Shown here: positions 16,854 to 25,683 of the stretch, piece after piece
How positions within the stretch are numbered: the stretch's first letter is position 1
Layout: each line of letters starts with the position of its first letter
NCBI GenBank assembly: GCA_963757395.1
Contig: CAVWRK010000005.1
Coordinates: forward strand, 1-64,000
Source of the DNA: DATAOG01 sp963757395
GTDB lineage: Bacteria; Pseudomonadota; Alphaproteobacteria; Geminicoccales; Geminicoccaceae
Reading direction: 5' to 3'
Length of the DNA stretch: 64,000 nucleotides
Made by a program: the position numbers and the translations under genes
The notes under the pieces: generated by a model
What the model was told of the DNA's origin: nothing
The model's input: the letters and a program-made list of their open reading frames with translations, nothing else
Databases searched by the model: none

Positions 16854-17258
16854 TCAGTTCCTGGCGCAGTCCTCCGGCTCGCCCCGCAGGCAGGCGCAAT
16901 CGGCGCCGCAGGCCTCGAGATAGGCGTCGAGCGCCTTGAGCAGGACCTCCTGGGTGGTCTGCTGGCCGCGCGCGCAGAAGACCTTGAGGCGGCGGTGGCG
17001 CTCGCGGTCGAGGCGCAGCGTGAGCGCGACCCGGTCCTCGTCGCGGGCGCCGGCCCGGCGCTTCGGCGATCTGGCCGGAGCGGCGTGTGCGCCGAGCGGG
17101 TTGATCGTCAGGATCCCGGCGGCGCGCGGCGCATCGGGCTTGGCCGGGCCCGGCAGTCGCTGACCGAGATCGATGCCGGCATGAGCGAAACCGCCGGTCG
17201 GGCTGGCGTGGCCCTTGCGGACCAGGAGATCGCCGGTGAGCTTGGCGCGTCGGTTCAT
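16854..17258 (-). CDS. Ribbon-helix-helix-like partner of ParA
   Basis: A 134-residue basic protein. The first 80 residues are low-complexity and basic (M-N-R-R-A-K-L-T-G-D-L-L-V-R-K-G). A short folded unit follows near 90-125: V-A-L-T-L-R-L-D-R-E-R-H-R-R-L-K-V-F-C, then T-T-Q-E-V-L-L-K-A-L-D-A-Y-L. This fits one beta strand and two helices of the ribbon-helix-helix DNA-binding fold, the type often paired with ParA-like ATPases. The last 15 residues are Cys-rich (C-G-A-D-C-A-C-L-R). Its ATG overlaps the ParA stop (ATGA), which indicates coupled translation. I infer a centromere-binding or regulatory role. Confidence 0.6.
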   Translation of the reverse strand: MNRRAKLTGDLLVRKGHASPTGGFAHAGIDLGQRLPGPAKPDAPRAAGILTINPLGAHAAPARSPKRRAGARDEDRVALTLRLDRERHRRLKVFCARGQQTTQEVLLKALDAYLEACGADCACLRGEPEDCARN

Positions 17259-17954
17259 GCTTTGGCTTCCTCCAGGCTGGCCCGGCGCCCGAAGCCGTGG
17301 AGCATCGGCTGGTGGAACACCCGCTGGCGCTCGCGCTTCTCGAGCTGGCCGGCGATGTAGTCCCAGAGCAGCCGGATCTCCTTGGCCGAGCGGCCCTCGG
17401 GGTCGAGCTCGCAGACCGTGCGGCCGTCGATCATCGAGGTCGCGAAGTCGACCCGTTGCTGGACGAAGACCGGCGCCACGGTGCCGTGCTGCGACAGCGC
17501 GATGACCGCGTCCGAGGTGATCTTGGCGCGCAGGTTGGCGGCGTTGACGACGAACACGAGGTTGCTGTGGGCGCGCTCGACCATGTCGACGGTGCCGGCG
17601 ACGGCGCGCAGGTCGTGCGGGCTCGGCCGGGTCGGGATGAGCACCAGGTCGGCGACGTTGATCACCCGCTGGATCGCCATGTTGATCGCGGGCGGCGTGT
17701 CGATCACCACCAGGCGGCAGCCTTCCAGGCGCAACCGCTCGATGTCGCCGGGCAATTCGGCGAGCGTGGTCGCGGCGAACGCCGGCGCCGCGCGTGTGGC
17801 GGGCGTTCCACCACGCCGCCAGCGAGCCCTGGGGATCGGTGTCGATCAGCGCGACCGGGCCATGGCTCGCCAACTCCGCCTGGACGGCGAGATGGCCGGA
17901 GAGCGTGGTCTTGCCCGAGCCGCCCTTTTGCGAACAGAGCGCGACGACTTGCAT
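17255..17954 (-). CDS. parA: ParA family ATPase, one frameshift
   Basis: About 233 residues of a ParA/MinD-type ATPase. The deviant Walker A is at the N-terminus (K-G-G-S-G-K-T-T-L, residues 9-17), with the signature Lys two residues into the motif. Walker A' is A-L-I-D-T-D-P-Q-G-S and Walker B is V-V-I-D-T-P-P-A. It is broken by a one-base gain near 17790: upstream reads N-A-R-H-T-R in one frame, downstream A-P-A-F-A-A-T-T-L-A-E-L in another. Removing one G from the GG there restores the chain. The pair with the RHH-like gene (ATGA overlap) resembles plasmid-type partition modules that also occur on chromosomes, here at a site with no replication gene. It may position a cargo other than DNA. 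Confidence 0.75.
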
Positions 17955-18182
17955 CCAGGGGTCCCCCACGCGGCGCCGCTGACGAGCGACGGCCACCGGT
18001 GGCGCGGTCAGGCGCCGGTTCAGCAACCCGGCCAATTGTCCGCGATGACCGCTAATATGCTGTTAAAGGCTCCGCTGCCAGCGCTCCGGGGCGCCCCGGT
18101 CCGGCGCCCATCCGCCGGTCGGGGCGCTTGACCTCGGCGGGCGAGCGCGGCTTCTATCGGGCAGCAGCTGGGGGAGGGCGTC

Positions 18183-18929
18183 ATGCGACTGGACGGCAAG
18201 GTGGCGATCGTGACCGGCGGCGGCTTCGGCTTCGGCGAGGGGATCGCCGGGCGCTTCGCGGCCGAGGGGGCGAAGGTGCTGGTCGCCGACATCGACGGCT
18301 CTCGCGCGGAGCGGGTCGCAGGCGAGATCGGCGCCGCGGCGCGCGCCTCGAGCGCGGACGTCGCCAAGGGGGCGGATTTCGCGCGCATGGTCGAGGAGGC
18401 GCTCAGGGCGTTCGGCCGGCTCGACGTGGTGGTCAACAACGCCGGCATCGCCCATCGCAACAGCTCGATGCTCGAGGTCGACGAGGCGACCTTCGACCGG
18501 GTGTTCGCGGTCAACGTCAAGTCGATCTACTGGAGTGCCATCCACGCGGTGCCGGTGTTTCGCCGGCAGGGCGGCGGCAACATCGTCAACATCGCCTCGA
18601 CCGCGGGCATCCGGCCGCGCCCGGGCCTGACCTGGTACAATGCCTCCAAGGGCGCCGTGATCACGATGACCAAGTCGATGGCGGGCGAGCTGGCACCCGA
18701 CAAGATCCGGGTCAACGCGGTCTGCCCGGTGATCGGCGAGACCGGGCTGACCTCGACCTTCATGGGCGGCGACACGCCGGAGCTGCGCGCCAAGTTCGTG
18801 GCGACCATCCCGCTCGGCCGGATGAGCCTGCCGCGCGACATCGCCAACGCCAGCCTGTTTCTTGCCTCTGACGAGGCGGAGATGCTGACCGGCGTCGCCC
18901 TCGAGGTCGACGGCGGTCGCTGCATCTGA
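18183..18929 (+). CDS. SDR family oxidoreductase
   Basis: A 248-residue classical SDR resembling 3-oxoacyl-ACP reductases and related dehydrogenases. The nucleotide site is T-G-G-G-F-G-F-G (about 11-18). The second strand ends in V-A-D-I-D, with an Asp that favours NAD over NADP. N-N-A-G lies near 87, the Ser strand I-V-N-I-A-S near 139, and the catalytic Y-N-A-S-K near 155. It ends with the usual V-D-G-G-R-C-I. It is followed after 26 bases by a quinone oxidoreductase-like gene. No pathway context fixes its substrate. A GGGGGAGGG box lies just upstream of the ATG. Confidence 0.8.
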   Translation: MRLDGKVAIVTGGGFGFGEGIAGRFAAEGAKVLVADIDGSRAERVAGEIGAAARASSADVAKGADFARMVEEALRAFGRLDVVVNNAGIAHRNSSMLEVDEATFDRVFAVNVKSIYWSAIHAVPVFRRQGGGNIVNIASTAGIRPRPGLTWYNASKGAVITMTKSMAGELAPDKIRVNAVCPVIGETGLTSTFMGGDTPELRAKFVATIPLGRMSLPRDIANASLFLASDEAEMLTGVALEVDGGRCI

Positions 18930-18955
18930 GCGGACCCTGGGAGAAGGAGGCGATC

Positions 18956-19963
18956 ATGGCGGCGGCAATGCACGCGGTGCTGATGGACGGCTTCGGCGGG
19001 CCGGAGGTGTTGAAGCTCGGTGCGATGCCGCGGCCGAGCCCTGGCGCCGGCCAGGTCCTGATCCGGATCGCGGCGACCAGCGTGAACCGGGCGGACCTGC
19101 ACCAGCGCGCCGGCAACTATGCGCCGCCGCCGGGCGACAGCGAGGTCCTCGGGCTCGAGTGCGCGGGCGTGATCGAAGCGCTCGGTGAGGGCGTGACCGG
19201 CTGGCGGACGGGCGACCGGGTGATGACGCTCTTGGGCGGCGGCGGCTACGCCGAGTATGCCACGGCGCCCGCCAGCACGCTGATGCCGGTCCCCGAAAGC
19301 CTCGACCTGATCCAGGCGGCGGCGATCGCCGAGGTCTGGATCACGGCTTTTCTCAACGTGTTCCGCGAGGCCGGGCTGCGCCCCGGCGAGAGTCTGCTGG
19401 TCCACGGTGGGGCGTCCGGGGTCGGCACCGCGGCCATTCAGCTCGCGAAGGCGCTCGGCCCCTCGCCCGTGCTCGTGACGGTGGGCAGTGCGGACAAGGC
19501 CCAAGCCTGCCTTGCGCTCGGCGCCGACCATGCGATCCTGTACAAGGCCGAGGATTTCTCGAAGCGGGTGCTCGAGTTGACCTCTGGCCGCGGCGCCGAT
19601 GTGATTCTCGACCACATCGGCGGTGCCTATCTGGAGCCGAGCCTTGCCTGCCTCGCCCTGTACGGCCGCCTGGTGATCATCGGCGTCCTGGGGGGCGCCA
19701 AGGCCGAGCTCAACATCGGCCGCCTGATGGTCAAGCGCCAGCGGATCATCGGCTCGGTGCTGCGCGCCCGGCCCGTGGAGGAGAAGGCCAGGATCACCGC
19801 GGCCTTCCGCGAGCAGGTGCTGCCCCGCTTCGCGAGCGGCGAGCTGAAGCCCGTGATCCACGCCGTGCTGCCGCTCGCCGAGGTCCGCCGGGCGCACGAA
19901 CTGATGGCCGCGGACGCCAACACCGGCAAGCTCGTGCTCCAGGTCGACCCGACGCTGACCTGA
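18956..19963 (+). CDS. NAD(P)H quinone oxidoreductase, PIG3-type MDR
   Basis: A 335-residue medium-chain reductase of the zinc-free quinone oxidoreductase group. Landmarks are N-R-A-D-L-H-Q-R-A-G near residue 44, L-G-L-E-C-A-G-V near 65, the coenzyme loop H-G-G-A-S-G-V-G-T-A near 147 and D-H-I-G-G-A-Y near 217. The structural-zinc Cys cluster is absent, as expected for this subgroup. AGAAGGAGGCGATC stands just before the ATG, a very strong ribosome binding site. It follows the SDR gene at 26 bases, so the two probably form an operon. PIG3-type enzymes reduce quinones or enones; the physiological substrate is unknown. Confidence 0.8.
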   Translation: MAAAMHAVLMDGFGGPEVLKLGAMPRPSPGAGQVLIRIAATSVNRADLHQRAGNYAPPPGDSEVLGLECAGVIEALGEGVTGWRTGDRVMTLLGGGGYAEYATAPASTLMPVPESLDLIQAAAIAEVWITAFLNVFREAGLRPGESLLVHGGASGVGTAAIQLAKALGPSPVLVTVGSADKAQACLALGADHAILYKAEDFSKRVLELTSGRGADVILDHIGGAYLEPSLACLALYGRLVIIGVLGGAKAELNIGRLMVKRQRIIGSVLRARPVEEKARITAAFREQVLPRFASGELKPVIHAVLPLAEVRRAHELMAADANTGKLVLQVDPTLT

Positions 19964-20022
19964 CGCCGGCGCGCCGTCTGGACAGCTCGGAGGCGCGCCT
20001 CTATATAGCTTTCGCCTTCCGC

Positions 20023-20098
<76 letters not shown>

Positions 20099-20149
20099 TT
20101 TTCTGGCGCTGTTTCAACGACGTAGAGGTGCCAATTGCGGCGGCTACCA

Positions 20150-20400
20150 TTGCCGACCACGCGCTCCTCCTGCGCACACCGGTTGTCCGATGGACGTGCA
20201 GCCCCAGCCAGGTGGATGATGCCGTCCACGCGGCGGCAGCGCTGGACGACATCGGCACCATCCACGATATCCCCGTGCTCAGCGTGGTCCGGGGGCAGCG
20301 CCGCGTCGAGGCCGATGACTTCGTGATCCTGGGCGGCTAGACAGGGTCGCAGAACGCGACCGACCAGCCCTTCGCAGCCAGTGATAAGAATAGTAGCCAT
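20150..20400 (-). pseudogene. N-terminal fragment of an NAD-dependent epimerase/dehydratase
   Basis: About 70-80 residues that start an extended SDR fold: M-A-T-I-L-I-T-G-C-E-G-L-V-G-R (TGxxGxxG-type site), a second strand ending V-I-G-L-D, and D-G-I-I-H-L-A-G near residue 62. The catalytic Y-x-x-x-K and the whole substrate domain are missing; past about residue 80 the frame runs toward the antisense strand of tRNA-Phe. It is the 5' end of a nucleotide-sugar epimerase gene cut off at the tRNA. It follows the methyltransferase remnant by 17 bases, so both belonged to the same polysaccharide operon. Confidence 0.6.
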
Positions 20401-20417
20401 GATGCGAATCTTTCGGG

Positions 20418-20600
20418 TTACTGCGAGATGCGCGACTCAGGTCTTCCAGCGATAGCGATCATCGCTTTCGCCATGGGTCCCATGCGACCAACTCGCATGA
20501 AGGATATTTGCTGAAAGCCGGCCGTCGAGAGCAGCGCGCGCAGCGTCGGGATCGACCAGAACTTGATGTGGCCGTGGTCACTCAAACCCATCTTCGACAG
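20418..20600 (-). pseudogene. C-terminal fragment of a SAM-dependent methyltransferase
   Basis: About 60 residues: G-L-S-D-H-G-H-I-K-F-W-S, then T-L-R-A-L-L-S-T-A-G-F, then R-V-G-R-M-G-P-M-A-K-A-M-I. The H-x-K-F-x-S and L-L-x-x-A-G-F blocks are typical of the end of class I methyltransferases in polysaccharide and lipid loci. The part with the AdoMet site is gone. The break coincides with the left inverted repeat of the insertion element (20586-20601), whose sequence reads as L-S-K-M-G at the junction. The missing half is not found on the other side of the element, so insertion was followed by deletion or recombination. Confidence 0.6.
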
Positions 20601-22527
20601 TGGCTTTTGGTAAGTAGCTGAACGCGAATGGCAATCGGCGCCGCGACCGCGGCGTGGCACTACATGGCGAGGTTGGTCAGTTGGCGGCGAGGGCCTGAAC
20701 GGTCGGCGGCAGGGCGACGCCAGCGGCGCGGACTGCGAGGCTGGCGGCGGGGCGCGGGGCGGATCGCACGAGGAAGCGCCGGCCGTCATGGACGATCTCG
20801 GTCTCGGTCAGCAAGTCGAGGTCGGCGCGGATCTCGGACCACGAGCGGTCGCCGCCGAGCGCGGCGATGCGTTGCTCCAGCTCGCTCTTGAGCACGAGCG
20901 CGAGGAATGAGCAGAACACGTGGCCGCGGATGGTCGCGTCGAGCTTGTGGAAGATCGGCCGGGTGGCGAGCAGGTGCTTGGCCGTACGGAAGGCCGCCTC
21001 CACGGTCCACAGCTGCTTGTAGCGCAGCATGGCGGCGAGCGGATCGAGGTCGGTGTTGGTGCGCAGCACGAAGACGCCGTCGAACTTGGCGTCCTCCTCC
21101 GCCTTGGTGGGGTCGATGGCGAAGTGGCCGTGGCCTTCGGTCTTGAGGAAGCGGCGGAAGCCGGTATTGCCGACCAGCGCCTTGTCGCCCCTGGCCAGCT
21201 GACGTTCGAGGTTGGCCAGGATGGCGTCGCGCGCGGCGGCGTCCGCTTCGGCCTCCTGATGGTTGCGGCACAGGATGTAGTGTCGAGCGCCCACGGTCAC
21301 CGCCTTGGCCTCGTAGTCGATCTCATGGCCGCGCTTGGTGATCGTCAGCGGCACGCAGGGCGCGGGGTCGGCGAGCACGACATCGCGCACCACCTTGTCG
21401 GTGCGCTCGCGGGTGCCGAGCAGATACAGCAGCCTACGCTCCTCGAGCGCCGCCACGGTCTCGGCGCTGATCATGCCGCGGTCGGCGACCACGCAGATCC
21501 GGCCGATCGCGAAGCGCCGGCGCAGCCGGTCGATCACCGGGATCAGCGTGGTGACGTCGGCGACATTGCCGGGCCAGATCTCGGAGCACACCGGCCGCCC
21601 GTCGCCATCGATCAGGACTGCCAGGATCATCTGAGGGAGGTCCGGGCGATGGTCCTTGCTGTGCCCGTGGCGGCCGAGGGTCTGCCCGCCCGCGCCTGGC
21701 TCAGCACCGACCTGTGGTCGGCGCGGAGCGGCGCGCCTTCGAAGTAGAGGCTGGTGGTGTCCATGAACACGAGATCGAGCCGACTGAACAGATCGCGCCG
21801 GTGAGCGAACAGCCGCTCCTCGACCAGGTCCTTGGTGCAGCGCGGGGCGAACGGCGTGCGCGCGTCCTGCTCGATCTCTGGCAATTCCTCGCCGAGCCAT
21901 GCCATCGCCCGGTAGAGATGATGGAGCTCCAGCGCCTCGGCGCCGGCGATCCGGTAGTCCTCGCGCCAGCGATCGGCCGCCAGGTCGGAGCCGCCGCCCA
22001 TCAGCCGGTGCAGCACGGTGAGGAAGATCGCCCGCTCCAGCGCGAACCCGTGCTTACGCTCCTTGGCCACGTCCTCGATCACCGCCCGGCAGCCGGTCTC
22101 GGCCCACAAGCGCTCGAACACCAGGGCGGGCCCGATCCGCCGGACCGCCGCCGTCGCGGCGTCCTGCGCCGCGCTCAGCACCATCGCCTGGGTCGCGAAC
22201 CGCGCGCCTGAGCGCACCAGCCGGTCCAACTGACCGCTCGCCGCGAGCACGTCCAGACGCCCGAGGGTGGCGATCACCCGCTGGCGGACCTGGCCCCCGA
22301 CCCGATGGCTTTGCGCGATCTGGAGATAGGCCCGCCCGCCCGAGGTCTTCTTGCGGAAATACATCGCCGCTCCCACGTAGGAGCCTACAACATCTCCAGA
22401 ACAATTAGATAAATCAACAACAATCTACCGTGCACGTGGCACTACACTTTTACCTCGGACCACTCCCTACCCTAGGAAAGCCGCAGCTTTCAGACCCCCT
22501 CGCCAACCCCAACTGTCGAAGATGGGT
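20586..22527 (-). mobile_element. IS1634-type insertion sequence (IS4 superfamily), about 1.94 kb
   Basis: The element is bounded by a perfect 16-bp inverted pair, ACCCATCTTCGACAGT at 20586-20601 and its complement at 22512-22527. Between them lies one transposase gene. The size fits the IS1634 family. No target-site duplication is visible: the outer bases are TCACTCAA on the left and ATTACTGG on the right. A 12-bp direct repeat (CGTGGCACTACA) at 20653-20664 and 22435-22446 and a small hairpin after the transposase stop (20637-20653) are further internal features. The AT-rich promoter zone at 22380-22430 contrasts with the GC-rich surroundings. Confidence 0.65.
20677..22364 (-). CDS. IS1634-type DDE transposase, one frameshift
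   Basis: About 562 residues of an IS4-superfamily transposase. The N-terminal part opens M-Y-F-R-K-K-T-S-G-G-R and contains L-V-F-M-D-T-T-S-L-Y-F, the first catalytic Asp. The second part carries G-H-S-K-D-H-R-P-D-L, the hallmark of the family, then V-V-A-D-R-G-M-I with the second Asp. The Y-(2)-R-x-x-x-x-E-type end is I-E: L-W-T-V-E-A-A-F-R-T. The two parts lie in different frames, with a one-base loss near 21690; restoring one base joins R-A-G to Q-T-L-G-R. The start at 22364 has GGGAG eight bases upstream. If the frameshift is real the element cannot move on its own. Confidence 0.8.
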
Positions 22528-22572
22528 ATTACTGGAAATACAAATCTTATTACTGTGATTGCTGAAATAATC

Positions 22573-25332
22573 ATGGATCAAGGATTTTCACGCTCGCTAG
22601 TGATATTGTGCTATGACACTGCTATGTCGACCTTGTGCTTCTTTCTCGCCTGCCTGCTCTATGATTCCAATGCGATCGGGCCGCTGCAGTTCGCAGACCT
22701 TAGCCGTGCGATCCCGGGGCTGCTGGTGATCGCGGCTACGACATATTGTCTCTGCGGCCTGCACCGCCGCGTCTGGAGCTATACCTCCGTCTCGGACCTG
22801 ATCGCCATTGCCCGGGCGTCGTCATGGCTGACCGGGGCGCTGGTCCCGCTCGCATTCGTCGTCGGGGCGCTGGTCCCGCTTTCGGTCCTGCCGATCGCGT
22901 GGTTCATGCTGATCGTGACGCTGAGCGCGTCGCGCCTCGCCTACCGGTCCATGCGAGCGACTCGGTCAGCGGCAACCGCCTTGCCGGCTGCTGACGCCAA
23001 GGCGTTCGTGTTGATGTACGGCTGCAGCCCGATGACCTCGGTCTTCATCCATGCCGCGCGCTCGGGGCTCCTCTCGGCGTCGCGCGTGGTCGGGATTGTC
23101 GACGATGTCGGCGACCGGGTGGGCCGGTATATCGACCAGGTTCCGGTGCTCGGGCACGTTCGCGATCTGGATCGCATCCTGATCGACCTGGCGGCGGACG
23201 GCACATCGCCCCGGCGCGTGATCGTCCCCGCCCACCGCTTCAAGCTCAGCCACCATACGCGTGCCTGCCTCGAGATGGCGCAGGCGCGCCATGGTCTGCG
23301 GGTCGACTATCTCCACGATGTCATCGGTCTCTCGGCATTGCCGCCGCCGGCACCCCAGCCGATCGCGGTCGCCTTGCCGGACAGCTACGAGCGCCTTCGC
23401 CGCTTCGTCGACATTGTTGGCAGCTCGGTCGCGCTGGTCGTCCTGGCACCCCTGTCCGTGGTCGTGGCGCTCGCTGTCCTGGTCGACATCGGGTCGCCAC
23501 TCCTGTTTCGCCAGACCCGGCCAGGCAGGGACCTGCGGCCATTCACGCTATACAAGTTCAGGAGCATGCGGTTCGCCTGCGACGGGTCCGGCGAGCTGCT
23601 TCCCGACGCGCAGCGGACCACGATCGTCGGGCGATTCCTGCGCCGGGCACGGCTCGACGAGCTGCCGCAGCTGGCGAACGTGCTGATCGGCGACATGTCA
23701 CTGATCGGGCCTCGACCGCCGCTGCCTCGGGACCTGCCGCAGCATCCCGGCAGACGCGCCGCCGGGCGGCCGGGTATCACCGGCTGGGCGCAGGTGAACG
23801 GCGGCCACAAGCTCACGACCGCACAGAAGCTGGCGCTGGACCTGTGGTATGCGCAACATGCCAGTCCCTGGCTCGATCTGCGGATCGTCTGGCGGACGAT
23901 CCTGACGGTTCTGGTCGGTGAGCGGGTCCATCTTGCCGCGCTGGCGCAGGCCGGAGCGGAATGCCTCATCGACGTCGATCGTGCCGTCGACGTCGGTTCG
24001 CTCGCATCCGATTGGCCGGCGGGCAGTCACCAGCCGCGGCTTCTGATCGTCAACCGGTACTTCCATCCCGACCACTCGGCGACCGCGCAGCTGCTCACGG
24101 ATCTGGTCGAGGCGCTCGACCGACGTGGTTGCGCAATCCGGATCATCACCGGCCGCCAGCTCTACGACGATCCCGACGCGCTGCTGCCGCCGCGAGGGAT
24201 CTTCGGCAGCGCCGAGGTCCACCGGCTGCGCACCAGCCACTTCGGGCGCGCCAGCTCGCCCGGCCGCTTCCTGGACTACGTGGGCTTCTATGCCGGGGCG
24301 TTCCTCGTGCTGCTGGGCAGCGCGCGCCGGGGCGACGTCGTCCTGGTCGAGACCGATCCGCCCCTGATCTCGGTGATCGGCTGGCTGGTCGCGCAGCTGC
24401 GCGGCGCCCGGCTGGTGAACTGGTGTCAGGGTCTGTTCCCGGAGACCGCAGCAGCACTCGGGCATGGGTTCGCGCGCGGGCCGACCGGCCAGCTCCTGCG
24501 GTGGCTGCGCAACCGCTCGCTCGCCGCCGCCACCACCAACGTCGTCCTGTGCAGGGCCATGGCGGAGCGGCTCCAGGCCGAGGGCATCCCTGCTCAACGC
24601 CTGGTGATCATTCCCAACTGGGCCGATGGCGAACACATCCGGCCGCTGGCCCGCAAGGACAACCGGCTGCGCCGCGAGTGGGACCTCGCCGGCCGCTTCG
24701 TCCTCGGCTACTCCGGCAACCTGGGCCGGGTCCACGACGCCCACAGCCTGGTCGCTCTGATGGAGGCGCTCAAAGGCGAGCCGGACATCCTCACCCTGTT
24801 CATCGGCGCCGGCAACGGCTACCACCAGCTGCGCGACATCTTCGCCGAGCGCGGCATCATCAACGTCCGCTTTCGGCCCTACCAGCCGCGCGCCCGCCTG
24901 GGCCAGAGCCTGACCGCGCCCGACCTCCACCTGGTCAGCGTCAACCCCGCCTGCGAAGGGCTGGTGATGCCGAGCAAGCTCTATGGCATCCTCGCCGCCG
25001 GCCGGCCGATCGCGTTCATCGGCGATGACAACGGCGATGCCGCCCGCCTGGTGCGGGAGCACGGCGTCGGCCTGGTCGCCACGCCGGCGCGCATTGCGGA
25101 GCTTGCGGTCGAGATCAAGGTCCTGCGCAGGCAAACGAAGCGCCTCGCGCAGATGGGCGCCAACGCCCGGCGGGCCTACGACACCTGCTTCTCCAAAGAG
25201 GCGAGCCTCGATGCCTGGCTCACCTGCCTGCATGCGGCCGGCGCCCCGTGCGCTCCGGTGTTCCGGCTGGCCGAAGCGGCCGCCATAAGCACCGGCGACG
25301 GCCTCCCGTCGCGGGCCATTGCGGCCCGATGA
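22573..25332 (+). CDS. Fusion of polyprenyl glycosylphosphotransferase (WbaP/WcaJ type) and GT4 glycosyltransferase
   Basis: A 919-residue chain in three parts. Residues 1-115 hold four hydrophobic segments, followed by a Rossmann-like region (about 130-250) as in long WbaP/WcaJ proteins. Residues about 275-460 are the bacterial sugar transferase domain: one re-entrant hydrophobic segment, then Y-K-F-R-S-M-R (326), R-R-A-R-L-D-E-L-P-Q-L (355) and G-P-R-P (378), the catalytic and phosphate-binding blocks. From about 489 a WcaI/WbuB-like GT4 domain begins with N-R-Y-F-H-P-D-H-S and shows C-E-G-L-V-M-P-S-K-L-Y-G near 795. It would load the first sugar phosphate on the lipid carrier and add the second sugar. 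An ATG at 22522 is in frame but lies in the IS end and is followed by AT-rich codons, so I prefer 22573. Confidence 0.8.
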   Translation: MDQGFSRSLVILCYDTAMSTLCFFLACLLYDSNAIGPLQFADLSRAIPGLLVIAATTYCLCGLHRRVWSYTSVSDLIAIARASSWLTGALVPLAFVVGALVPLSVLPIAWFMLIVTLSASRLAYRSMRATRSAATALPAADAKAFVLMYGCSPMTSVFIHAARSGLLSASRVVGIVDDVGDRVGRYIDQVPVLGHVRDLDRILIDLAADGTSPRRVIVPAHRFKLSHHTRACLEMAQARHGLRVDYLHDVIGLSALPPPAPQPIAVALPDSYERLRRFVDIVGSSVALVVLAPLSVVVALAVLVDIGSPLLFRQTRPGRDLRPFTLYKFRSMRFACDGSGELLPDAQRTTIVGRFLRRARLDELPQLANVLIGDMSLIGPRPPLPRDLPQHPGRRAAGRPGITGWAQVNGGHKLTTAQKLALDLWYAQHASPWLDLRIVWRTILTVLVGERVHLAALAQAGAECLIDVDRAVDVGSLASDWPAGSHQPRLLIVNRYFHPDHSATAQLLTDLVEALDRRGCAIRIITGRQLYDDPDALLPPRGIFGSAEVHRLRTSHFGRASSPGRFLDYVGFYAGAFLVLLGSARRGDVVLVETDPPLISVIGWLVAQLRGARLVNWCQGLFPETAAALGHGFARGPTGQLLRWLRNRSLAAATTNVVLCRAMAERLQAEGIPAQRLVIIPNWADGEHIRPLARKDNRLRREWDLAGRFVLGYSGNLGRVHDAHSLVALMEALKGEPDILTLFIGAGNGYHQLRDIFAERGIINVRFRPYQPRARLGQSLTAPDLHLVSVNPACEGLVMPSKLYGILAAGRPIAFIGDDNGDAARLVREHGVGLVATPARIAELAVEIKVLRRQTKRLAQMGANARRAYDTCFSKEASLDAWLTCLHAAGAPCAPVFRLAEAAAISTGDGLPSRAIAAR

Positions 25333-25683
25333 CGACGCCCGTGCCGATCCTCGGCCCCGACGGCTTCCACGCCGATTCGCCGCCTGCCTCGAGCGCCGCG
25401 TCACTCTGGGAGGGTGCAATCCACCCGGAGCGCGGTAGCTTCAAAAGGGCCTCCCGCGTCAACGGAAGGTTTTGAGATCAACCGCAGGCCCACGAAGCGA
25501 GGTCGGACGGTGCCGTAGCCGTCGGGGGGCGAGCCTTGCGACCAGGTCCTGAGCACCCAAAGAATGCCGGTGCCAGCGGCGGCGGAAGATGTTCCCGACC
25601 GACCCGATTTCGGGCCCTACTTTCACTCGACCGCGTCCCTCTCTATTGTCGCGTCGGCCATGGCTTGGAGGAGCGGCGCGCCG
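25333..25683. other. Intergenic region, possible gene remnant on minus strand
   Basis: These 351 bases separate the fusion glycosyltransferase from the acyl-CoA synthetase. On the minus strand, about 25411-25571, a stretch of 53 codons reads as plausible protein (L-W-V-L-R-T-W-S-Q-G-S-P-P-D-G-Y-G, then V-R-P-R-F-V-G-L-R-L-I) and ends in TGA. It has no start and may be the C-terminal remnant of a lost gene, family not recognised. No tRNA, terminator or strong promoter was seen. Confidence 0.3.
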
